A stretch of DNA of 34,831 nt from positions 1-34,831 of the forward strand of contig SCTX01000047.1 in assembly GCA_004298385.1 (NCBI GenBank), read 5' to 3'. Numbering within the stretch: position 1 is the first letter of the stretch; each line of letters starts with the position of its first letter. Below, piece by piece: positions 23,180 to 31,999 of the stretch. The notes beneath the pieces were generated by a model. It was given only the letters and a program-made list of their open reading frames with translations, did no database searches and was not told the origin of the DNA. The DNA comes from Betaproteobacteria bacterium. GTDB lineage: Bacteria; Pseudomonadota; Gammaproteobacteria; Burkholderiales; SG8-39. A program made the position numbers and the translations under genes.

Positions 23180-25327
23180 TCACCCTCTCCTCCACGCGTG
23201 GAACCTCCCCGCCAAGGCGAGCAGTTTCCGCGGCGCATGATTGCGCTTCCATACCCCGGCCGCATACTTGTTCGCTTCCGCCAGTGTCGGATAGATGTGG
23301 ATCGTGCCGAGGATCTTGTTCAAACCGAAACCATGGCGCATCGCCGCGACGTACTCGGCGATCAGGTCGCCGGCATGCTCGCCGACGATGGTGCAACCGA
23401 GGATTTTATCGGCGCCCGGCGGCGTGAGCACCTTGACCAAGCCATGCGCCTCCTCGTCGGCGATGGCGCGGTCCAGTTGCGCGAGATCGAACACGCTGAC
23501 CTCGTAGGCGATGCCTTTTTCCCGGGCTTCGGTTTCGTTCAAGCCCACCCGCGCGACTTCGGGGTCGGTGAAGGTCGCCCAGGGGATGACCGAGTAATCC
23601 GCCTTGAACTTCTTGAAATCGCCAAACAGGGCGTTGACCGCGGCGTACCATGCCTGGTGCGCCGCCGTGTGGGTAAACTGATAAGGACCGGCGACGTCGC
23701 CGCAGGCGTAGATATTCGGGTACAGCGTCTGCAGGTATTCGTTGGTCTCGATGGCGCGCGTTTTCGCCAGCGGAATGCCCAGTTCCTCCAGTCCGTAGCC
23801 GCTGGTATTTGCCACGCGCCCGACGGCGCACAGCAATTCGTCGAAGGGCACGCGCACTTCCGCGCCCTGGTGCTCGCAGATCAGCACTTTCTCGCCGGCT
23901 TCCAGGATGAACTGCTTGGCCTTGTGGTTCACCAGCACGTTGACGCCTTCGGCGCGCAAGCGCCGCATCACCCTGTCGGAGACTTCCGCATCCTCGCGCA
24001 TAAGGATACGCGGCAACATCTCGACCTGGGTCACTTGCGAACCGAAGCGCGCGAAACATTGGGTCAGCTCCGACCCGATCGGACCGCCGCCTAATACCAC
24101 CAGCCGGCGCGGCAGCGCACGCAGGTTCCAGACATCGTCGGAGGTGTAGTAGCCGACCTGCTCGATTCCCGCTATCGGCGGCACGAAGGGACGCGCGCCG
24201 GCGGCGATGACGATGGCCCGCGCGGTCAGCGTCTGCGTGCCGCGCGCGCTCGTCACCTCCACCGACCAGGGCGTCGCTATTTTCGCCTCGCCGGCGATGC
24301 ACTCCACGCCGAGCCCGGTGTAACGCTCGACCGAGTCGTGCGGCTCGACCGTCTTGACCACTCGTTGCACCCGCTCCATTACCTCGGCGAAGTCGAAGCT
24401 GGCGCTGGCGCTTCTGATGCCCAGCTCATGCGCGCGCTTGACCTGGGAGATGAACTTCGCCGACCGGATCAGCGCCTTGGATGGCACGCAACCCGTGTTC
24501 AAACAATCGCCCCCCATCTTGTGCTTCTCGATCAGCGTCACTTTCGCCTTGACGGCGGCCGCGATGTAAGCCGTCACCAGGCCGGCCGACCCGGCGCCGA
24601 TCACGACCAGGTTGCGGTCGAATTTGGCCGGCTTTACCCAATTGGCGTAGACCCTGCGCGCCTTGACCATGTCGACGATCTTCTTTGTCATCAGCGGAAA
24701 TACTCCGAGCAGCACGAACGAGCCGATCAGTTCGGCCGAGAGGACAGCCCCGGGCGCGTCGATCCTGGCGATCTGCGTGCCGGCATTGACGTAGACGACG
24801 GCGCCGGCCAGCATGCCGATCTGGCTTACCCAGTAGAAGGTCCAGACCTTCATCGATGTCAGCCCGAGCGCCAGGTTGATCACGAAAAACGGGAACACCG
24901 GCACCAGACGCAAAGTGAACAGATAGTAGGCGCCTTCCTTGTTCACGCCGGCATCGATCGCGCCCAGCTTGTCGCCGAATTTCCGCCGGACCAGATCGCG
25001 GAACAGGAAACGCGAGGCAAGGAATGCAAGCGTCGCCCCCAGGCTGGCTGCGAACGATACGATCAAGGTGCCCCAGGCGAGGCCGAAGATTGCGCCGGCG
25101 GCCAGCGTCATGATGGTGGCGACCGGAAGCGACACCGCAGTAACCGCGACGTAAAGCGTGAAAAACGCGAGCGCGGTAGACAGCGGGTTGGCGCGGTAGA
25201 ACAGATCCATTGCCGCCTGCTGCGACTTCAAATAGTCCAGACGGAAATACTGTCCCAGATCGAGAGAGAAGTATGCGGCGATCAGCGCCGCCGCCAGCGC
25301 GATCAACGCGATCTTGCTTGGTTTCAT
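23180..25327 (-). CDS. TVP38/TMEM64 - FAD disulfide reductase fusion
   Basis: This 715-aa protein joins two domains. Residues 1-225 are a DedA-like TVP38/TMEM64 membrane domain, with the core 'LAAGAIFGLAWGTL' and 'FTLRLVPVFPFFVINLALGL'. Residues 238-700 are a flavoprotein of the dihydrolipoamide dehydrogenase/mercuric reductase class: FAD fold 'VVIGAGSAGLVTAY', redox pair 'CLNTGC' (Cys275/Cys280), NAD fold 'LVVLGGGPIGSELTQ', 'ACGDVAGPYQFTHTA' and the C-terminal 'HIYPTLAEANKY'. The C-terminal Cys pair and N-terminal HMA domain of true MerA are absent, so mercury reduction is unlikely. ATG 25327 has AAAGGA upstream. The substrate is unknown, and the fusion tethers redox chemistry to the membrane. 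Confidence 0.92.
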   Translation of the reverse strand: MKPSKIALIALAAALIAAYFSLDLGQYFRLDYLKSQQAAMDLFYRANPLSTALAFFTLYVAVTAVSLPVATIMTLAAGAIFGLAWGTLIVSFAASLGATLAFLASRFLFRDLVRRKFGDKLGAIDAGVNKEGAYYLFTLRLVPVFPFFVINLALGLTSMKVWTFYWVSQIGMLAGAVVYVNAGTQIARIDAPGAVLSAELIGSFVLLGVFPLMTKKIVDMVKARRVYANWVKPAKFDRNLVVIGAGSAGLVTAYIAAAVKAKVTLIEKHKMGGDCLNTGCVPSKALIRSAKFISQVKRAHELGIRSASASFDFAEVMERVQRVVKTVEPHDSVERYTGLGVECIAGEAKIATPWSVEVTSARGTQTLTARAIVIAAGARPFVPPIAGIEQVGYYTSDDVWNLRALPRRLVVLGGGPIGSELTQCFARFGSQVTQVEMLPRILMREDAEVSDRVMRRLRAEGVNVLVNHKAKQFILEAGEKVLICEHQGAEVRVPFDELLCAVGRVANTSGYGLEELGIPLAKTRAIETNEYLQTLYPNIYACGDVAGPYQFTHTAAHQAWYAAVNALFGDFKKFKADYSVIPWATFTDPEVARVGLNETEAREKGIAYEVSVFDLAQLDRAIADEEAHGLVKVLTPPGADKILGCTIVGEHAGDLIAEYVAAMRHGFGLNKILGTIHIYPTLAEANKYAAGVWKRNHAPRKLLALAGRFHAWRRG

Positions 25328-25396
25328 TATTTCCTTTCGCCGCCGCGGCAGCCGCAACCTTGCCCGGAGCGGCATAGCCTGGCGATGCGGCGGACG

Positions 25397-27472
25397 TCAG
25401 TCGCGGCTTTGCGCGGTGTTCGCCCGCAGCGCGATCTGCGTCCACACACGGTCGATCGCAACGAGCACGTCGTCCGCGCTTTGCAGGCGTTCGGCCGGAT
25501 CCTTGGCCATCATGCCATCGAGCAGCACCTGGTAGTCCTCCAGCGCCTGCGGCAGCCGCGGTATCGGCGCGTGCACGTGCTGCGAGATCAGCTCGACGAT
25601 GGAATCGCCCCTATACGGCCGCTGGTTCATGAGCATCTCGTAGAAAATGATGCCCAGGCTGTAGATGTCGGAGCGCGCGCTCGCCGGCTTGCCGTTGGCC
25701 TGCTCCGGCGAGATGTAATAGGGGGTGCCGAAGAACTCGCCGTGCACGGTGCGTTCCATCGACCCCTCGGTCCGCTTGGCGATGCCGAAATCGGCCAGCA
25801 CCATAGTGCCATCCGCGCTCAGCATCATGTTCGCGGGCTTCACGTCGCGATGCACTATGCCGAGGCGATGGATCTCCGCCAGAGCAGCGGCGGCCTGCGC
25901 CAGCAACGACAGCGCCTGGCGCGGAGTCAGGCCCCCGGCGATGACGTCCTTCAGGCTGCCGCCGGTGAAATACTCCATGGCGATATAGGCGTAATCGTCG
26001 GTAAACCCCTTGTCGTATATCTTGACCACGTTGGGATGGTCGATATCGGAAATCAGCGCGGACTCCTGGATGAAGCGCTGCAGCAACTGCTTGTCGTCGC
26101 TCGGCCGCGCGTTGAGGATCTTCAGCGCCACCTGCGTGCCGTCCGTTTCGCGCTCGGCGAGAAACACGTTGGACATGCCGCCTTCCCCGATCTTTTTGAC
26201 CACGCGGTAGCCTTTGACTTGCAGGGGCCGGCCCGCGGCCAGCGCGCGCGTCAGATCGCTGGTGATGATGCGCAGCGTTTCCGACAAGGCCGCCTTGGCC
26301 GCGCGTCCGGCCATCTGCGCGTTTTCGGCCAGCGCCGCGCGCACCGAGGCCGGCACCTCGATCGGCCCCTCCGGCGCGCCCTCCGCGGCGCCGATGCCGA
26401 TGACTTCCATGGCCTCGATCGGCGCGTTGCGTCCGCGCAACTCCAACTGCCGCGACTCGCCCGTGCTCACCATACTCCCGGCCATGCTGACAGCGGAGAC
26501 GCTCGCCACCACCGGCCAGCCCAGTTCCTTGGTTTGCCCCTCCAGACGCGATGCCACATTGACGCTGTCACCCACGACGGTCAGATCCTCGGCGCCGGGC
26601 GGTCCGATACGCACCTCCATCAGGTCACCGGTATGGATGCCCACGCCGGTGGCGAATTCGGGCAGTTCCCCCAGGTCGAAGTGCTGCTTGAACCAGTCGC
26701 CGAATTTGCTCGCGGCGAGCACGATCCCCAGTCCGGCGCGAATGGCGCGGCGGGCGTGATTGTCGTCGCCGTCCCCGTCGCGCGCCTCGAACACCACCAT
26801 GATGCCGTCGCCGATTAGCTTTGCGATGCGCCCGCCGTTGCGCACGATCGGCTGGCACACGGCCTCGAAATAGGCGTTGAGCAACTCGGCGATCTGGCCC
26901 GCGGTGAGACGCTCGGAATAGGTGGTGAAATTGCGGATGTCGGCGAACAGCACCGTGGCCACGGCCATTTTCCCGGTCATGCCGGCGGTTTCCGCGAACG
27001 CCAGCGGCCGCTCCGGTTCGGCGCCGGTAAGGCTCTGCCGGTACCAGCGCCTGAGCTCGTCGTTCCCGGCGACCAGGCGCTCGGCGAGCGAGCGTGCGGT
27101 GCTTTCGTATCTTTTCAGCCTCGAATTCACGGCTTCGATCAACTCGTCGCGCGTGAACGGCTTGTTCAGAAAATCATCCGCGCCGAGGTTCATGCCGCGG
27201 CGCATGCTGCTCCTGTCGTTGAGCGCGGTAAGAAAGATGAAAGGCGTGTCGACGAAACGCGGATCGGCGCGCAGCGCCTCCAGCATGCCGAATCCGTCCA
27301 GCTCGGGCATCATCACGTCGCTGACGATCAGGTCCGGCGCGAAGCTCTTGGCGTGCTCGATGCCGGCGCGGCCGTTCTCGGCCGAGTCCACCGTGTAGCC
27401 TTCGCCTTTCAGCATCAGCGTCAGGTTCAGGCGGATCGACGCTTCGTCCTCCACCACCAGGATTTTCTTCAT
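25397..27472 (-). CDS. Receiver - class III adenylate cyclase - Ser/Thr kinase fusion
   Basis: This 691-aa cytosolic signalling protein has three catalytic or regulatory modules. REC (1-120) has phospho-acceptor Asp52 in 'IVSDVMMP', Thr82 and Lys104. The class III cyclase (~165-355) has metal Asp178 ('LFADIRNFT') and Asp222 ('KLIGDG'), Lys218 and Thr298 as an adenine-type pair, and transition-state Asn305/Arg309 ('VNVASRLE'). The Hanks kinase (~422-680) has 'GEGGMSNV', Lys451, 'HRDVKPAN' (Asp543) and Asp561 in 'DFG'. Every key residue is present. No membrane segment is seen. ATG 27472 overlaps the preceding receiver gene by 4 nt (ATGA). Cyclic AMP output is inferred from the Lys/Thr pair. Confidence 0.93.
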   Translation of the reverse strand: MKKILVVEDEASIRLNLTLMLKGEGYTVDSAENGRAGIEHAKSFAPDLIVSDVMMPELDGFGMLEALRADPRFVDTPFIFLTALNDRSSMRRGMNLGADDFLNKPFTRDELIEAVNSRLKRYESTARSLAERLVAGNDELRRWYRQSLTGAEPERPLAFAETAGMTGKMAVATVLFADIRNFTTYSERLTAGQIAELLNAYFEAVCQPIVRNGGRIAKLIGDGIMVVFEARDGDGDDNHARRAIRAGLGIVLAASKFGDWFKQHFDLGELPEFATGVGIHTGDLMEVRIGPPGAEDLTVVGDSVNVASRLEGQTKELGWPVVASVSAVSMAGSMVSTGESRQLELRGRNAPIEAMEVIGIGAAEGAPEGPIEVPASVRAALAENAQMAGRAAKAALSETLRIITSDLTRALAAGRPLQVKGYRVVKKIGEGGMSNVFLAERETDGTQVALKILNARPSDDKQLLQRFIQESALISDIDHPNVVKIYDKGFTDDYAYIAMEYFTGGSLKDVIAGGLTPRQALSLLAQAAAALAEIHRLGIVHRDVKPANMMLSADGTMVLADFGIAKRTEGSMERTVHGEFFGTPYYISPEQANGKPASARSDIYSLGIIFYEMLMNQRPYRGDSIVELISQHVHAPIPRLPQALEDYQVLLDGMMAKDPAERLQSADDVLVAIDRVWTQIALRANTAQSRD

Positions 27473-27843
27473 GGCCGCTCTTGCCCCAGACATCGCCTGA
27501 TCGCGCTACGCACCTGCTCCAGGTCGAACGGCTTGGCCAGCACTTCGGTGGCGCCGCGGCGCAAGCCCATGGCGCGCGCCTCCTCGTCCATGGCGGCGGA
27601 GAACAACAGCACGGGAATGCCGGCGAACTGCGGGTCGGCACGCACCGTCTCCAGCACCGCGTAGCCGCCCAGGCGAGGCATGATGACGTCGCAGATGATG
27701 AGTTCCGGGCGGAATTGCCTGACCTGGGCGAGACCTTGCTCGCCGTCGGCCGCCCAGACCAAATCGTGCCCCTCGATCCGCAGCAACTGCCGCATGAATT
27801 CGAGATTCGACCGGTCGTCGTCGATGAGCAGTACCCGCGCCAT
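27469..27843 (-). CDS. Single-domain response regulator (CheY-like)
   Basis: This 124-aa stand-alone receiver has the acidic triad 'LLIDDDRSN', phospho-acceptor Asp in 'LIICDVIMPRLGG', Ser in 'VLLFSAAM' and the conserved Lys in 'VLAKPFDLEQ'. There is no output domain. ATG 27843 lies 2 nt after the histidine kinase stop (TGATCATG), and its stop overlaps the REC-cyclase-kinase start. It could shuttle phosphate in a relay or act as a phosphate sink between the kinase and the fusion protein. Confidence 0.93.
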   Translation of the reverse strand: MARVLLIDDDRSNLEFMRQLLRIEGHDLVWAADGEQGLAQVRQFRPELIICDVIMPRLGGYAVLETVRADPQFAGIPVLLFSAAMDEEARAMGLRRGATEVLAKPFDLEQVRSAIRRCLGQERP

Positions 27844-27845
27844 GA

Positions 27846-29990
27846 TCAAGTCGCCTTCGCCACCGGCGCCAGCGGCAGCCGCACGCTGATGCGGGTGCCG
27901 GCATCGACCTTGCTGTCGATCGAGATGGTGCCGCCGTGCAATTCCACCGCTTTCTTTACGATTACCAGCCCGAGTCCGGTGCCCTGGCGATTGCCGACGT
28001 TGGAGGCGCGATGAAAACTCTCGAACAGGCGCGCCTGATCTGCAACCGGTATGCCTATGCCCTGGTCGCCCACCTCGATGAGGGCTTTGCCATCGCGCTC
28101 GGTCAACTGCAACGAGACCGTGCTCCCCGCAGGAGAGTACTTTACCGCGTTGGAGAGCAGGTTGGTGAGGATGTGACGCAGCAGTTTTTCGTCCAGATTC
28201 AGGTTGCCGCGCTCGAACTGCTGCTCAAATTGAATGACATGCTGCTTGGCGACACCGGGGCGCAATTCCTCCACCACCTTGCGACACAGTTCGCGCAGAT
28301 CCACCGGCTTCGGCTCGAATTGCAGGGCGCCCGCCTCGGCCTTGCCGATGACGAGCACGTCCTCGATCATCGCGTTCATGCGCTTGACCGCGCCCTGTAT
28401 GCCGTGCAGCATTTTTAGTTTGTCTTCGGCGGAGAGGCCGTCCGAATAATGCTCCAGCAGTTCGGCGGAGGACAGAATGGTCGCCAGCGGCGTGCGCAGC
28501 TCGTGCGACGCGATGGAGACGAACTTGGATTTCATCTCCGACAGCTCTTTTTCGCGCTGCAGGGCGGAGAGCAACTCCACCTCGGCGCGCTTACGCTGGG
28601 TGATGTCGACGTTGGTCCCGGTCATGCGCAACGCGCCGCCGTCGCCGGCGCGCTCGACCACGCGGCCGCGGCTCAGCACCCAAACCCAGTCGCCGCTCGT
28701 CGTCTTGAGGCGGTACTCGATGCGGTAAAGGGGACGCAGGCCCTTGATGCAGTCGGTTTGCGCCTGGCGCACCGCTTCGACATCGTCCGGGTGCACCAGC
28801 GGCGCCATCTCCTCCAGCGTGAGGTAGCGCTCGCGCGGTTCGTCGCCGGTCATCTGCGCCAGCGCCGCATCCAGATAAATGGTGCCGCGCCCGGCGTCCC
28901 ACTCCCAGATCGAGATCGCCGAAGACTGCATCGCCAGATCGAGCCGCTCCTTGGTCTGCTGCAGCGCCGCCTCGGCCAGCTTGCGTTCGGTAATGTCACC
29001 GATGCCGATGATGATTCCGGCCTGCGGCTCGGCCGCGTCGATGGCGCGGCTGTCCGTGAACACCCAGATCGGGGTACCGTCCTTCTTGCGCAGCGGGAGT
29101 TCGGCGGAATAGTTCTCGCCTTGCGCCAGACGGGCATAGGCGCGGCTGCCGGCTTGCATGAAATCCTCGTCCGACTGGAACCAGACCTGCGCAGGCTGCC
29201 CGGTAATTTCTTCGGACGGGTAGCCGAGGATTTCGGCAAAGCGGCGGTTGCATTTCAGCACGGTACGCTGCCTGATAAAAGCGATTCCGACGGCTGCGGT
29301 ATCGAAGATAAGCTGCTGCTCGGCCAGCGCCGCAGTCAGGGATTTTTCGGCGACGCGCAATTTCTGCAGCAACAGCGTGTTCTCGTGACCGTAAGCCAGG
29401 GTTTCGATCAAGGCGTAATGGTTGGACATGTACAAACCCAACAGCACGGTCGCGAACACCAGCATCAGCAGCGCGGTAGAGGTATTGAGTCCACCGCCGA
29501 AGGTCAGCAGCATCGCTACCATGGGCGCAAGGATGGGCAGGATGAAGCTGGTGAAAGCCTTGGGGCTGGGCGCGAGCGAGGGCGGCAGGCCCATGGCGAC
29601 GCTGCTGATGAGGAACGTGACCGTGAGCTCCTGCAGCGAAGTCGGCGTATGGCCGATAAGCATCAGTGCCAGACCCCAACCGGCGCCGACCAGCGCGCTC
29701 GCCAGGCAGAAATAGTTTTCCCACTGCGCTACATCCTCCGCCGCCGGCTGGCGGCGGCGATAGATCCGCGCCATCGCGTAGCGCACCATGCTGGCCACGC
29801 CGAGCCAGACAAACCAGATGACGATCAGGTTGACCCCGACGTAGCCCCACAAGGCAAATGCGGTGATGCTCGCCGCCACCAGGATGATCGGGACATCGGT
29901 ACCCGACAGCCGGTACAACATGGAGACGCGTTCCGGCAGGTACTCGACCGAGGACATGGCGGCCAGCCGGCTGCGCAACTTTGTTAGCAT
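27846..29990 (-). CDS. Membrane PAS-PAS sensor histidine kinase
   Basis: This 714-aa inner-membrane sensor kinase has about six hydrophobic segments in residues 30-205, forming a MASE-like domain. Two PAS domains follow (~222-340 and ~350-470, each ending near 'DIT.RK'). The HisKA domain carries the phosphorylated His in 'SIASHELRTPLATIL' (~496). HATPase_c follows with 'HILTNLLSNAVKYS', 'GDQGIGIP' and 'GTGLGLVIVKKAVELHGG'. There is no receiver or Hpt module. ATG 29990 is used; GTG 29996 with GAGGA 6 nt upstream is an equal alternative. It heads the operon with the receiver and the cyclase-kinase fusion. The input ligand is unknown. Confidence 0.93.
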   Translation of the reverse strand: MLTKLRSRLAAMSSVEYLPERVSMLYRLSGTDVPIILVAASITAFALWGYVGVNLIVIWFVWLGVASMVRYAMARIYRRRQPAAEDVAQWENYFCLASALVGAGWGLALMLIGHTPTSLQELTVTFLISSVAMGLPPSLAPSPKAFTSFILPILAPMVAMLLTFGGGLNTSTALLMLVFATVLLGLYMSNHYALIETLAYGHENTLLLQKLRVAEKSLTAALAEQQLIFDTAAVGIAFIRQRTVLKCNRRFAEILGYPSEEITGQPAQVWFQSDEDFMQAGSRAYARLAQGENYSAELPLRKKDGTPIWVFTDSRAIDAAEPQAGIIIGIGDITERKLAEAALQQTKERLDLAMQSSAISIWEWDAGRGTIYLDAALAQMTGDEPRERYLTLEEMAPLVHPDDVEAVRQAQTDCIKGLRPLYRIEYRLKTTSGDWVWVLSRGRVVERAGDGGALRMTGTNVDITQRKRAEVELLSALQREKELSEMKSKFVSIASHELRTPLATILSSAELLEHYSDGLSAEDKLKMLHGIQGAVKRMNAMIEDVLVIGKAEAGALQFEPKPVDLRELCRKVVEELRPGVAKQHVIQFEQQFERGNLNLDEKLLRHILTNLLSNAVKYSPAGSTVSLQLTERDGKALIEVGDQGIGIPVADQARLFESFHRASNVGNRQGTGLGLVIVKKAVELHGGTISIDSKVDAGTRISVRLPLAPVAKAT

Positions 29991-30057
29991 TGTCACCTTC
30001 GATCCTCTGTCTGCGCCGGCACGGAGCCGCCCGCGGATTTGTTCAGGCCGGATATTT

Positions 30058-30330
30058 TACTACCAGCTTGACGACTACAACCGGGACCTCGCCCCGCTCA
30101 AGGAATTCATACTGCCCGGCGGGACGCGTGCCGCGAGCCCGGCCCATCTGGCGCGCACCGCCTGCCGCCGCGCCGAGCGTGCGCTGGCGTCGCCCTCCCG
30201 CGCCGAACCGGTCGGAACCGCGGCCCGAAAATATCTGAATCGTTTGTCCGACCTGCTGTTCGTTCCGGGGCGGGCGCCGAACCGCGCCGGGGGCGGCAGC
30301 GATGGGTTGTGGCGGCGCGGAAAAATTGCG
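30058..30330 (+). pseudogene. C-terminal remnant of PduO-type cobalamin adenosyltransferase
   Basis: A plus-strand frame reads 'YQLDDYNRDLAPLKEFILPG', then 'GTRAASPAHLARTACRRAER' and 'YLNRLSDLLFVPGRAPNR', ending 'GSDGLWRRG'. This closely follows the C-terminal half of PduO-type cob(I)alamin adenosyltransferases, which make adenosylcobalamin. The N-terminal ATP-binding part ('TRTGD...') is missing; upstream the frame runs into the antisense of the histidine kinase 5' end. About 90 of ~185 residues remain, with no start or ribosome site, and the frame drifts on after the motif. It is a deletion relic; 30331-30494 holds no gene I can recognise. Confidence 0.75.
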
Positions 30331-30494
30331 GAAAAGGGAAAGGCGGGCGCGAGAGGTAACACCGCGGACTCTGTCGCATTTGTCTCCTGCCTCGGGTACA
30401 CCAGCCGCGCAACGCACGGGCGGTCCCGAAATAACGGAGAACACAAGCCCCTGTGTGCTCGGCGCCAGGATCCGACTCGAGATTCCGCGAATCG

Positions 30495-31997
30495 CTATTC
30501 CTGAAACGCCTCCTCGCGCGTCTTGCGCACCGCGGGCGCCAGGGTGATCAGCAGCAGCAATATGGCAATGCCGAGCAGCACGCTGCTGATCGGCTTGGTG
30601 AAGAACACCGTTGGGTCGCCGCGGGAGAGCAGCATCGCCCGGCGCAGGTTCTCCTCCATCAGCGGCCCGAGGATGAAGCCCAGGATCAGGGGCGCCGGCT
30701 CGCATTCGAGCTTGACGAAGACATAACCTAAAAGCCCATAGACCGCCGTCAGCATTACGTCGAAGGGCTGGTTCGACAAACTGTACACGCCGACGCAGCA
30801 AAACAGCAGGATGGCCGGGTAGAGCAGCCGGTAGGGCACGGTCAGCAGTTTCACCCACATGCCGATCAGCGGCAGGTTGAGGATCACCAGCATCAGGTTG
30901 CCGATCCACATGCTGGTGATCATGCCCCAGAAGAGTTCCGGCCTCTCGGTCATCACCTGCGGCCCGGGAGCGATGCCCTGGATCATCATCGCGCCTATCA
31001 TCAGCGCCATCACCGGGTTGGACGGGATGCCCAGGGTGAGCAGGGGAATGAAGGACGTCTGCGCGCCGGCGTTGTTGGCCGCTTCCGGCGCCGCGACGCC
31101 GCGGATTTCGCCCTTGCCGAAGTTGGACGGGTCGCCAATCTTCTTCTCTATCGTATAGGCGGCAAACGAAGATAGCAGCGCCCCGCCGCCCGGCAGGATG
31201 CCGAGCATCGAACCGATGGCGGTGCCGCGCAGCACGGCGCCCGAGCTGCTCTTGAGGTCTTTCCAGGTCGGCATCAGGCCCGTGACCTTGTTGACGAACA
31301 CTTCGCGGCTCTCGCCTTGTTCGAGATTGACAATGATCTCGGCGAAGCCGAATAGCCCCATGGCGACGATGACGAAGCCGATGCCGTCGGAGAGTTCCGA
31401 CAGGCCGAAGGAGAAGCGCGCGACGCCGGAATTGACGTCGGTGCCGACCAGTCCCATCAGCAGCCCCAGGATAGTCATGGCGATGGCCTTGACCAGCGAA
31501 CCGGCCGCCAGCACCGTCGCGCCGACCAGTCCCAGCACCATCAGCGAAAAATATTCGGCCGGGCCGAATTTCAGCGCGACCTCCGCCAGCGGCGGCGCGA
31601 ACAACGCGATAACTATCGTGGCGACGCAGCCGGCGAAAAAGGAACCCATGGCGGCGATTGCGAGCGCCGGACCGGCGCGGCCCTGGCGCGCCATCTGGTA
31701 GCCGTCGAGGCAGGTGATCACCGAGGAGGACTCGCCCGGCAGATTGACCAGGATGGCCGTGGTCGAGCCGCCGTATTGCGCGCCATAGTAAATGCCGGCG
31801 AGCATGATCAGCGCCGAAATCGGCGACAGGTTGAACGTCACCGGAAGCAGCATGGCGATGGTGGCGAGCGGCCCGATGCCGGGCAGCACCCCGACCAGCG
31901 TGCCGAGCAGCACGCCGAAAAAGCAGTACATCAGGTTTTGCAGACTCAGCGCGACGCCGAAGCCGATACCCAGGTTGTGGATCAGGGCGAAATCCAT
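30495..31997 (-). CDS. tctA: Tripartite tricarboxylate transporter permease, large subunit
   Basis: This 500-aa permease of the TTT family imports tricarboxylates or other carboxylates using an ion gradient. Family marks are 'LGTLVGVLPGIGPLATIAML', 'YYGAQYGGSTTAILVNLPGE', 'GILPGGGALLSSFAAYTIEKK' and 'FIPLLTLGIPSNPVMALMIG'. About twelve membrane segments are visible. ATG 31997 is chosen because GGGAG lies 8 nt upstream and it follows the TctB stop by 2 nt; the frame is open 6 codons further. The periplasmic binding protein TctC, which sets substrate and is usually adjacent, is not in this window. Confidence 0.94.
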   Translation of the reverse strand: MDFALIHNLGIGFGVALSLQNLMYCFFGVLLGTLVGVLPGIGPLATIAMLLPVTFNLSPISALIMLAGIYYGAQYGGSTTAILVNLPGESSSVITCLDGYQMARQGRAGPALAIAAMGSFFAGCVATIVIALFAPPLAEVALKFGPAEYFSLMVLGLVGATVLAAGSLVKAIAMTILGLLMGLVGTDVNSGVARFSFGLSELSDGIGFVIVAMGLFGFAEIIVNLEQGESREVFVNKVTGLMPTWKDLKSSSGAVLRGTAIGSMLGILPGGGALLSSFAAYTIEKKIGDPSNFGKGEIRGVAAPEAANNAGAQTSFIPLLTLGIPSNPVMALMIGAMMIQGIAPGPQVMTERPELFWGMITSMWIGNLMLVILNLPLIGMWVKLLTVPYRLLYPAILLFCCVGVYSLSNQPFDVMLTAVYGLLGYVFVKLECEPAPLILGFILGPLMEENLRRAMLLSRGDPTVFFTKPISSVLLGIAILLLLITLAPAVRKTREEAFQE

Positions 31998-31999
31998 GC

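Noticed and set aside
22869-23396. A 175-codon minus-strand frame across the hairpin
   Set aside because: It reads through the palindrome and overlaps the flavoprotein 3' end in another frame; composition is Arg-rich noise.
23180-25327. Calling the flavoprotein mercuric reductase (merA)
   Set aside because: The C-terminal vicinal cysteines and the HMA domain are absent, and no mer genes are nearby.
24338-26818. An 826-codon open frame on the plus strand
   Set aside because: It is antisense to the flavoprotein fusion and the REC-cyclase-kinase gene; its product is His/Arg/Gln-rich with no recognisable motif, a GC-rich shadow.
28449-29987. A 512-codon open frame on the plus strand
   Set aside because: It is the antisense shadow of the histidine kinase, with low-complexity Arg/His/Gln composition.
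30430-30460. Imperfect 9-bp hairpin (about 30437-30460) as terminator of tctBA
   Set aside because: One mismatch in the stem and no real T-run on the minus strand; too weak to annotate.
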